Below are positions 1 through 11,400 of a stretch of DNA of 64,000 bases, one piece after another (positions within the stretch are counted from its first letter, which is position 1; every line of letters starts with the position of its first letter). Origin of the DNA: Liolophura sinensis (taxonomy: Eukaryota > Mollusca > Polyplacophora > Chitonida > Chitonidae); contig NC_088300.1 of assembly GCF_032854445.1 (NCBI RefSeq), forward strand, positions 34,145,608-34,209,607, read 5' to 3'. Made by a program: the position numbers and the translations under genes. The notes below the pieces were generated by a model. That model searched no databases and was not told the DNA's origin. It saw nothing but the letters and a program-made list of their open reading frames with translations.

Positions 1-404
1 TAATAATTTACGCTCAGGCACATTATGTGCACAACAAAAAAAACATAACTAATAGTATACCCTGCAAATGTCGGTTAAATTTTCCTCCAGATAGCACATT
101 TTATTATATTTATCCTGGTACTGATATATTTCCCGAGGAAAGTCTGTTATGTGATTTCCACAAACATATATATGTGTATATATATTCCAGATTATTTATG
201 TCACACATGTAAAATGTAAAACACTACTGGTGGGGTGTTGTGGCACACCAATCTAAATGAAAAATACAACAATAATACTTAAACTATATCTTTTTAATTG
301 GTTTTGAATTAGACTGATACATTTCTACAATATGTTTGATCCCCTAGATCTGCACAGTCTAATTCGGTTTTGGACTATTAATACATACATATATATTACT
401 ATAC

Positions 405-463
<59 letters not shown>

Positions 464-1356
464 CACACACACACACACATATATATATATAATCTGGTAA
501 TACATGTGTATGAAGTTACATTTCTGAGTTATTAATTCTTCCATCATGTATGTCATCTATGTAAATACTACTGAGCTATATATAAAGTTATCACACAACA
601 CCTTTTGAACAAAGCTCCAGCAGTCATTATGTTAAGTAATTCAACCTTGCACGATTTTCAACCTGGCCATATAGTAAATTTAGATTCTCTGATTCACACA
701 AACTTATGAACAACATAAAATACCATTTTGACTACAGAATTATAATTTTGACAGACTGATTTGCATTTTCCTTTCTTGTTGTAAACTATGTGAACCTGTT
801 AATGCTTACAACAACAAAAGTTTACAATTAAATGTGCATCATGAAATCATGTCATTGAGTACCTTCTTTGATAAAAGAGTTACAACTTACTCCATATACA
901 TGTGCACCATAAGTTTGTTCACAGTGATATGCAGAAATCAACAGAATCATTGACCTTGAGAAAAATGGACCTATTTCATCACAACAATTAAATCAATAAA
1001 CTTTTTAGGATAAAAAATTGTACTAATAAATGTTTCATGGACACGTGGGAATAATTGCAATATATCACCTAAGATTAATAAAAATATAAGATTTTTACCT
1101 GGCAGAAAGTAAGTATTATCTTATAGGTAGATAAATAATATCTAGATGTTCTGTTGTGGACAAAATGAGATTTCTCCTGTAACTTAATTCATTACAATAA
1201 TTATCTGGATCACATGATTACATAATCATGTACATATCTTATTATCTGACAATGTGATAATCTTACATCACCATTGGTAATAATCATCATCTAGGAATTT
1301 TAAAATGCTATATCATAAGCATTAACAAATTATCATCTAACAATATGGCAATCGTA
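1..1356. other. AT-rich intergenic sequence downstream of BCAT
   Basis: No gene seen. Open frames here are short and low-complexity. From about 1230 degenerate relatives of the 44-bp repeat begin (forms of 'gacaatgtgataatcttacatcac'). Confidence 0.6.
407..491. repeat. Compound microsatellite (TA)n-(CA)n-(TA)n
   Basis: About 27 TA dinucleotides, then eight CA, then six TA. The open frame through it (332-535) is a product of the repeat. Confidence 0.98.
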
Positions 1357-1800
1357 CATCACTGGTGTTGATATTTATCAACAGGCAATGTGAAATCCTA
1401 CATCACTGGTGTTAATATTTATCAACAGGCAATGTGAAATCCTACATCACTGGTGTTAATATTTATCAACAGGCAATGTGAAATCCTACATCACTGGTGT
1501 TAATATTTATCAACAGGCAATGTGGAATCCTACATCACTGGTGTTAATATTTATCAACAGGCAATGTGAAATCCTACATCACTGGTGTTGATATTTATCA
1601 ACATGCAATGTGGAATCCTACATCACTCGTGTTGATATTTATCAACAGGCAATGTGGAATCCTACATCACTGGTGCTAATATTTATGAACAGGCAATGTG
1701 GAATCCTACATCACTGGTGTTAATATTTATCAACAGGCAATCTGAAATCCTACATCACTGGTGTTGATATTTATCAACAGGCAATGTGGAATCTTACATC
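1357..1800. repeat. Tandem repeat, 44-bp unit, ten copies
   Basis: Units begin 'catcactggtgtt' at 1357, 1401, 1445, 1489, 1533, 1577, 1621, 1665, 1709 and 1753, with a partial at 1797, exactly 44 bp apart. Differences are few point changes (gtgaaatc/gtggaatc, ttgat/ttaat). Older, drifted units flank it at about 1230-1356 and 1860-2000, so the young core expanded inside an older array. It lies about 560 bp beyond the BCAT stop. Confidence 0.97.
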
Positions 1801-2358
1801 ACAGTGTTAACAATGATTGTTTGACAGTTTAGTGGTCCTTTGTTATCGGAGCTAAAATTCTCATCTAGCAATATGACAGTCTTACATTAACAATCATCTA
1901 ACAATTACTGTATCACCTGACAATATAGCAATCCTATTTCACTAGTGTTCACAATTACCTGCCAGTGTTTCAACCCTATATTGCCATTGTTAACAAATAT
2001 CAACTTGTCACGTGGTGATCACATATTGCCAACTGTTTACTATAGGACAAAATTGCCATGCAAACAACATGGTAAGTTGAAGTGAATAGCTGGAGGATTT
2101 GCCATCATGTCCTGCAAAAACTTAAAAATCATTCCCAGGCTTGTTTGTATGCTGATAAATGCAGCTATTGATTATGTTTTCCAACAGTCAACAAGAACAC
2201 AGCAATGACAAGAACTTAAGTCTGGAGAAGACATGATCTGTGAACAATCATGAGTGAAAATTACAGGTACGTAAATGTCACCTCGGCATGTGGTGATCAG
2301 AGAGTTGTTGGTGCACTGTGTACTCATTACAGGTAGGGTCATCATGGTGACTTTTGAT

Positions 2359-2442
2359 TCAAAGTTTTCTTGCAATCTTCTCGACACCTTCAGAAGATGG
2401 CTGATCAACATCCTCCATCCAGGGACTCGCCACACGTCCGTA
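2359..2442 (-). CDS. BCAT: BCAT exon 10 (terminal coding exon)
   Basis: 84 nt: acceptor 'tttttgtccag', then [27 protein letters not shown] and TGA (2361-2359). DIQ|YGR is the usual family junction, and W matches the conserved tryptophan just before the vertebrate C-terminus. About 16 further residues form an acidic-to-basic tail not present in vertebrate BCATs as I recall them. The 3' UTR must lie below 2359. I see no clear AATAAA on the minus strand close by, so its end is not placed. Confidence 0.9.
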   Translation of the reverse strand, partial: YGRVASPWMEDVDQPSSEGVEKIARKL

Positions 2443-5400
2443 CTGGACAAAAAGCCAAACAAAAACACGTCCACATCAAAATAACAAATGAAGAGGACTC
2501 AGAGCACAAATAAACTTTGCCAAAACCAACATTTTAGGGTATTGCAAAAGCAACACATGGTCCCAACTGAGTCGTCAGAATAAAGTTCACAACAGAACAA
2601 TATCATTTGATAATTTTTTCCATAATAAAGGATATACCAAAACTTGAACTTGATTGTAACTTGTCAGTAAAAAATTACATGTATGTCACAAATTTCAAAT
2701 TAACGCCATGAATCGGTTTGAAGAAAACACAAAACAAAAATAGAACAAGTTGGAAGGAAAATATTTGTCAAAACAAGTGATGAGTGTGTCCAATATACAA
2801 TGTATCTCTGGATACGTCAATACTTTGTCTGATACATGTAATGAATCATGATTCCGTTTCACCTGTATGCAAGCTATTTCACTGTTTGTTTCATTGCCTA
2901 GTTATTTCATTGTTTGTTTCATTGCCTAGTTATTTCATTGTTTGTTTCATTGCCTAGTTATTTCATTGTTTGTTTTATTGCCTAGTTATTTCACTGTTTG
3001 TTTCATTGCCTTGTTATTTCATTGTTTGTTTCACTGCCTAGTTATTTCACTGTTTCATTGCCTAGTTATTTCATTGTTTGTTTCATTGCCTAGTTATTTC
3101 ACTGTTTGTTTCACTGCCTAGTTATTTAACTGTTTGTTTCATTGCCTAGTTATTTCATTGTTTGTTTCACTGCCTAGTTATTTGACTGTCTATTTCATTG
3201 CCTTGTTATTTCACTATTTGTTTCATTAGATAATATGATTACTCAGTGTTGGATCCATGAATTTTCGTCCCTTAGTTAATTTTATTAGTAATTACTTGGA
3301 GCAAACAATTGGAAAAATTGAAACACTATATTTCAGTTCATTGTTTTAGCAGTTAAGTAGTGTGAAGCACAAAACCACCATGTTTTGTTTTTACATATTT
3401 TTGGCCATTTTAGTTTTTCAGAAAGATTCCTACTGAGGACACAATGTGGCCTGTATCCAAACATCCTAGTTAATTTGTATCAAATATAGACATGTTTCTA
3501 GCTAAAGGAAACCAGTCTCTTTGAACGGAGGGAAATTGGCACATGTGGACAAGTGCCTGACATACTCGCCGAAATAAGGACATTGACAATTCTGCAAGCG
3601 ACGAACCTTAAAAATCACTCAGTCCAATCAAGCAAAGCTAGCCACCTTGGACAAGTTGTAAACAGGAATGTAATAGCATTTGTTTCTTTCTTTGTTTTGA
3701 TTTGATTTTAACATACCTTGTAGCTTTCAACATAATTTCAGTCATGTCAAGAGTGTGTCTCCTATAAGCCAGCTCAATCTCATTGCTATAGTCTATTTCT
3801 TTTAGAGATACGCAGCAGTCTGTAAAATCAGTCATACTACCTACCAAAATTGCCTTTAGTCAGTGACACGTAACAACACAGGCTCTACACATGGATATGC
3901 TGGAAGTTTACATTCTTGCAAAGAAAATCAAATTAGAGCACTTTTCCTACTTCATAATGATCAACTTAATCAGCTTAGCTTTAACACGAAGAACTCATTG
4001 CCTCGGGTGACGTCATAATTATTCACAAACAAGTGACATGATGGAAAATGGTCAGCGAGAGTAATTTGTTTTACAATGGGTGCGCCAACATGTGATAAGA
4101 ACAAACTCCATGCAGTAGCACATCCCACACTACACTCTCAGGTACCATCAAGCTTTAAAACCATACTGCCGTGAAATAATATATTACAACACATAAAATT
4201 ATATTCTTTTATTAAGGATATATTATACAAAAACGCGTAAAACATTTCAAATATGGCAGAGCCAGAAACAGGGTTTACAGTAAGACTGATAGCAGGTTTG
4301 GAAACTGGTGTCGCCCTAAGTCAAAACAAGCTGAACTCTGCCCAATATCTGCATGCCACTGTTTTTTAAATAATTATGACGTCACTTCAGGCAATGGGTT
4401 CTTGCCCTCGAAACAGGGCTTATGGACTTTTAACATTATGAACTAGAAAAAGTGTTCATTTTTTAAAAAACTTAATTTTCCATGCAATAATTTGAACTTC
4501 AAAAGCAATTTTGGTAGCAAGTATGACTGATTTTACAGGCAACTGAAAATATGTGACCCTCTGAAAGAAATAGACACTTAACTATTTATAGTGATGCCCG
4601 ACTGGAATGTCATGTTTAACCCTTTCAGCCCTGACTAGGGGGAGGTAACTTACTCCTATACCTGAGCTCCACAGCCAAAACACTTAAAAATGTACATATG
4701 GCAAATAAAACAATATTTATTCATTAAAATTTGACAGAAACCTATCAAACTTGACTGTCTTACCCTAAATTGTCACACCTTTACTCTAATACCAGTATTG
4801 GACTTTAGTGTGCCAGTCTTCCCAGCATTTGGAGCCTCTTTTCACACACAAATATCTTTTGCACAAAGAGCACCAGATTGTTGTCTTGACAAGTTTGTGC
4901 GGAATGTCTTTGTAAGCAGTCTTTGGGTTATTCCTTCTGTATCTGAGATGTTTCTCACTGCAGACAACACATACGTGGTTGCCTGAGGTATCCTGAGGAA
5001 TAACGGGGTAATGCGGGCCTGCTAGGAGACGCTGATCACAAGGCTCCTTCCTGGTACGGACTTGAGCTGAAGAGCGATGTTCACCAATCAGTGATAAACA
5101 GATTTCCTCAATAAATGAGATGAAATATTTATTGTTTGTTTGGCTGTGTGCATTTGACAAAATATATGCATTGTATGTAGCCCACATAAAAAACTTTATG
5201 AAGAGACGACGCGGCCATCGGTAGTGTTTTCTGGTTTTGTGCAAGCGCGTCATCTGGTCATTCTTGTCACATCCTCCCATAAATGAATTATAGTCACGGA
5301 TAAGCAGTGGCATTTGTATTTCAGACAGGGATCCATCCTTGTTTCGCCGGTTCACTGTAGTTACATCATCAGGACTGTGATAGTTAGAGATGAAATGTAT

Positions 5401-8400
5401 TGGCTTCCTGTCCTGCCACACCATACACGTCAAACTGTTTCGACACATAAAGCGGAAATCCCCACGATTTGGCAGTTTTTTTACTTTTAGAGTCTTTGGA
5501 TAGTGTTTCCTATTTGTTTGGACCGTACCCACTACTCCAGTATTCAAGACAGTTAGTAAATAGTCTGCTAAAAGTACAGAGTTATAGTATCTGTCCATAA
5601 CGAGCACATGGGATTTACCATCAAGATCACAGGATGTAATTAGGCGAACAACAGTATTCCCTATCACGCCTAACTTTTCCTCGACAATGTCTGTTTTTCC
5701 CGTATATATTTCAGCGTTGAGTACATATCCCGTGTCACCATCACATAACAAAAATGACTTTATACCCCACTTAGTTGGCTTATCTTTGATGTACTGTTTG
5801 ATAGCTAGTCTGTTCTTTGTTGGAATCATACCCTCGTCAAGGCTGAGATGCTGACTAGGTTTATAGTACAGTTTAAATTTCTCCAACAAATCATTCAACA
5901 TTGGGCGCACTTTGTAGATTTTGTCAGATTTATCAATGTTTGTGTCTTGTTCATCCATTACATGTAGAAATGTCCATATTGCTAGAAAGCGATCACGTGT
6001 CATTACCTGTCGAAAACCAGGTGTGAACATTACGAAGTCGTTACCTTCACTTTTCCAGTAGTCTCTATAGCTTGGTTTGATAACCAGATATTCCATACAT
6101 AGTCTTAGGCCAACAAAAGCTTTCATTTCAGGTGGGGAGACAGGAGAAAAATTCTTAGCATAATAGGAGTTTGGCTTTTGTTCACGTGTTTGATGGGCCC
6201 GTAAATTTGTCATAGTGCATAATCCATCCCAAAATGCATCATCAAAAAATAAAGACAAAAAGTCACCAGCTTTACTTTCGTTCGTTATGAATCCGGGAAT
6301 ATTCTGTGGTCCGATGTTGTTGTTGTCAAACTGTAAATTACTTGCTTCCGAAAACACATCATTCCAACCTGCTGCAAAGTCCGCTGCATCTCCTGCCCCA
6401 GTAATGACGACTGGCGAAGCACCACGCCCCCTTGTCTCCGAAAAATCGTCCGAATCATCCGTTTGCGAAATGTCAAAGTCACTGCCTAAATCAAAATTGT
6501 CATCGTCAACTGAATCCAAATCGTCCTCGGGATAAGTTTGGTCGAATTCAAGCTCTTCTCCGTCAGAATCACCCAAATTATGCAGCACTTCCTCAGTTGT
6601 AAATAGCCTACGCCTTTGTTTTGGCTCCCCCGACACGCTTGGTTGCGGCGAGCTTCGCTTCATGATGAAAATATTCAAAAAAACTGCGTCAAAATACACA
6701 GAAAACTGCCCTGGTTATATTGCCGCCATTTTCAGACAAATCCTGCAGCATAGGCGACCTATCTTTGATCTGATTGGCTGGTATATTTAGAGTTTGACCT
6801 GGTTTAAACAGAGGGTTTTCCCAATCCCGCTATATCGGGAATTCGGCAGAGAGTGGAGTCTGACATTCCCGGTTTATCGGGAATACGGGCTGAGAGGGTT
6901 AAGACACCCATATATTGAATACAGACAATGCTCAGACAAGAACCTGGCCTATGTCATTAAGCCACAAAGTACCTACTGGCCACATCTATTTGTAGTTTGT
7001 ATGACTTATCAGCTGGCTGCACGTAAGGTGTATCATAGTTAAGGGAGACAACTCTTACCTGAATGTCCAGTAATGCCTTGTAGAGTCTGTTGGTAAGGGG
7101 AGCCCCTTCTGACATGGTGGGGATTTCCAACATCTTCCCCTCATGTAGTATCTTTTCTACAGGACAAACAACACAGGCTGTGCCAGCTCCAAACAGCTCC
7201 TTCACCTGGTAAACACCAAAGGGAAATCAGGATTCACAAAGCTGAGGTTATGATACTTCAACATCTTTCGGCACAGAAGAAATATTTCACCCAAACGAGA
7301 GGCCAGCATTATGGTGGGAAGAAGCTGGGTACAGACCATTGGAAACCCACGACCATCCGCAGGTTGCTGTCAGGCCTTCCCATGTATGGCCGAAGAGGAA
7401 GGCAGCATGAGCTGGACTTTAACTCACAGAGACTGCATTAGTGAGAGGCTCATGTGTCACTGCGCTGCCCTAGTGCGCTAACCAACTAGTGAGCCACGCA
7501 GGCCCTGACAAAAACAGTAACACTCTCACATAAGACTCTCAAATCAAGGCGCAATTTATCTAGAGTTATTCTTAATAATATACTTGTACATGTAAACAAC
7601 TCCCACATAACATGCTTTATTGCAACTTGATTCAATAAAACATGGTCACAAATGTGTCCCCCCGAAAATGATCATATATAGGTTGTTGTTGGGCACATTT
7701 GTACATACATGTACTTTTAAAAGTTTCAATAATAAAAAAAAAAACCTTGAGATTTTGTACATTCTTTATAAAGTTTGGTCGACATGTACATTTTAACTGA
7801 ATGAATGAATGAATGCTTGGGGTTTTATGTTGTACTTAACAATTTTTGAGTTATATGATGACAAAGAGTCATTAAGTGTGTGCGAGGCAGCAACAAGTGC
7901 GATTTCAAAAATCTTAGGTATGACCTCACCCAGATTTGATCCCGAGTCTCCCGTCTTCGAGGAGAACGCTATAACGATTTAACCATTAGGCCAATGAAGC
8001 AGTCACTTTTTAAGTGAAAGCCATGGTATTATGCTGATTTGGATCACACCTAACATCCTCCAATGCATCACAATGGTTGTGTCCTTTCCCATGTTATGTA
8101 TGTCACAAGGTTGCAGTAGCTGAAGAGCTTCATGTAACACGCGTCATTTACGTGTATAAGAAATTACACTGACTTGTCATGTACTCACTCTGTTTTCGTT
8201 AAGTGCCTTGATCAGTGTCTTCATTGTGAAGGTTTTCTCTGTGACCTTGATTTCTCCCTTAAAGTAAAAACATTTCTGATCAACAGAGACTGCAAAGAAT
8301 GGAAAAGATGTCTATAATCATAAGAACACCTCTTTTCTAGAGAATGAATGGAGAAGAGGCAAACTGTAATGTCCCTTACCTCCACTTCCCAACAGAGATC

Positions 8401-11400
8401 ATCACCAAGATATGTATTTTGCTTCATTTTCAAATACAGAACATGTCCACAGCCAGGACTCCTCTATTTATTTATTTATTTGATTGGTGTTTTACGCCGT
8501 ACTCAAGGATATTTCACTTATACGACGGCGGCCAGCATTATGGTGGGTGGAAACCGGGCAGAGCCCATCTGCAGGTTGCTGGCAAACCTTCCCATGTACG
8601 GCCGGAGAGGAAGCCAGCATGAGGACTCCTCTAAAATGTATACTTGACTAATTACACTAAAGTAAAGATTAAGAGATTACTTGTTATAAATGTTATAATG
8701 ATAAGTGAAAGCAAGACCCTTTTATTCCCAGAATTATGTGTCTTTGATTTCCATATTGCATTACTACATGTACATGGTACCAAAGACCATTTTTCCAATA
8801 CGACAGTGGTAAAGAAAACCAGGGTTTATCAATCAAGACTTCTGACATTTTCCTGAAGTGCATGTAAAGCAGCAGCTGACACGCTTATCTTCTGGTACCA
8901 GATTAATCAACCAAACTCAACTGGCCACGAGTTCAAAATCAAAAGTTGGTGTTCAGAGCACTTGGGCACCGGGAATCATATATTTTGTGATCCTTTAGAA
9001 ATGCTGGATAGCCTTACCTAAATTCCTCCCTTTGCTTTGCACTAGCTCATATGGCAGTTCAGAACTCCCACGGTAGACTTACCCATTCTCTCGTCAATTC
9101 TAGGAGACTCTTCCTCGTCACGCCAGGAAGAATAATACCACTGAGAGGAGGCGTGATTAGTTCATTTTCTGGGAATGTAAAAATGCCAGTAGATAACTGG
9201 TATTCTTACTTCACTATTTTCCTGGCAAGCTCACAATCAAATTCATTTAAACCAAAATGCTGGAAGATTTACAGAACATATACTTTATTTTCTTGTAGCA
9301 GGGCGAGTAACACACAAAGAGAACCTTGTAAAGAATGTTACATCATTGTGTATGACATCAAATAAACATACTGGGAATAACTGAAAACATCAACATCCCT
9401 GATAACTGTAGCTGCTCTCATTCTTACCGCCTTCGTCGTTGATCCAGTACATCATGATGTTCATAGTTCCCACTTCTGTCAGCTGCTGGTCCTCTCCATA
9501 CAGCCACAGTACCTGCTGACATCCCTGCTCTATGGCCTCCTTCTGTATCGCTATTGTCGGGGCATAGTTACTGAAACAAAAGTCACCATTCTGTTAACAA
9601 CAAGTTTTGGAGTCATTTTGCAATCATATCCTGTATTAAACTTCAATATTGCTAATGTTAGTCTAACAGCCTCCTTCTGTATCGATATCGCTGGGGCACA
9701 GTTACTGAAACAAAGTTTACCATTTTTTTTTAACAGCAACTGAAAGTCTTGGAATCTTGTTTGAGACAGTATCCCATCACCACTGAGGATCAGCAGAGTA
9801 ATAAAGCCATTTACATTGCATTAGAAAGTAACTGTATGAAACACTTATTGTCAAAAACTATTAAATAGATGAAAATTATCTCCCCTTTTCAGTTTTAACA
9901 TTATCTCCCTTTACCTGCCCACCATGCCAAAGCATGCACGAATATGGGTGTCATTACATTTTTCTCTATGATTGCTTTATATAATATCAAGAAAAATACA
10001 TCATTTTCCTCTGAAGTGTCACACAGATGTACATAAACAATTTTCTGGATGGCATCTCAAATGTTGTTATTGGTCGCATTACAAAAAGGACAGGAATCAC
10101 TATTTTTTCAGAGAAAGATTTTGGTCTTACGATCCCATTTTGTATTGTCCACTCCCCCCAGGCCAGGCCCGCACATGCCTAGGGTCAGCCAGCAAGGTGA
10201 CAGGCTTCATCCCAGTTGGGAAGTAAGGTCCTACTGGTCCCAGTAACACATACAGCAGGGCACGGTTTGACATCAGCACACCCAAAGATGGCTACAACAG
10301 AAACAGGGTTCACCATTACAATTACGGTTATAATCAATTTAGACAGCATTAAATAACAGCAACTCTAAACCTCCTAAATACAGCCATTTTAATGTGTATA
10401 AATGAAACTAGATTTATGGGTCATAACTCAGTGCATTCCCAGATATAATTTGTTTTTCTTGAAACTCTGGCACAATCAGAATGTTTAATGAATGAAATGA
10501 AGACTGTGTAAACTATGACAACAAGCTCCTAAACAATAAAATCTGACCGATATCTATGTCTACATGCTCCTACATGTGGGTGTATACATATATATACTGT
10601 AGATTTCAACAGGCTATGCCAGAAATTTTAGTAAGGGAATCTATATTCACTTATTACAAATCCAATTTTCTGTATTTACCAAGAAAAACTCAAATCATTT
10701 CCCTTCAGCAAATATCAGCAATGTACCTGTAATATCTATGTTCTACTCTAAAACAACCGCAACAATGCGATTGGATTTGCCCTGACTGATTTCTTACGTA
10801 AAAAACTTTGGTATATAGAAGAGTCAAAGAAAAAAAATTAAACTAAACAGCAAAAAAAAATTGGCAGAAGAGATCTTTGTCAACACGACGTGTACTTATT
10901 CGAACACTTGCTACTTGACCAATCCTGTGTTCAAATCCAGCTGAAACTGGTCTGGATGAGTCCTAGTGTCAAGACATAAAGATCAGTACTGCTGTACTCT
11001 GATTCTTTCCACATCTAGTTATTTGGGGCAAATTTCCAGCATCATGTTATACATTAAAACTACTGAAGTTCAATACCCCTCACCACAATTTATACACAGT
11101 TAAATGTATATCAACAGACTGATTACACCATAATCATATGTTAATTTGTTTTTATAAAACAGTGAGTGAGTGTTTTTGGTATAAAGTCGTATCTAACAAT
11201 TTTTCAGTCATACGACGACTAAAGGAATCCTAAGAATGCATGTAATGTGCCTCCTTGTTGCAGGACAGATTTCCATCGCTCTTTTATCTAGTGCTGCTTT
11301 ACTAATACGCCTTACCGAAGGCAAGAATTTGACACTTGCAATATTTCCGTAGGCAAGACTTTGCCAGGGCCTGTTTGTTCAAAACTGCTTTAAGACTAAA

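Larger units (their letters stand above)
4620..6898 (-). mobile_element. Complete piggyBac transposon in the last BCAT intron
   Basis: Both ends abut TTAA (4616-4619 and 6899-6902), the piggyBac target duplication. Terminal inverted repeats are CCCTTTCAGCCC at the left end and CCCTCTCAGCCC read inward from the right end (one mismatch). The 2279-bp element holds one long transposase frame on the minus strand and an AATAAA on that strand at 4721-4716, between stop codon and left end. Two hairpins lie just inside the right end. Confidence 0.97.

Noticed and set aside
1357-1800. CRISPR-like regular repeats
   Set aside because: The whole 44-bp unit repeats with no unique spacers, and the genome is eukaryotic.
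6215-6535. 106-codon plus-strand frame
   Set aside because: Antisense shadow of the acidic N-terminus of the piggyBac transposase.
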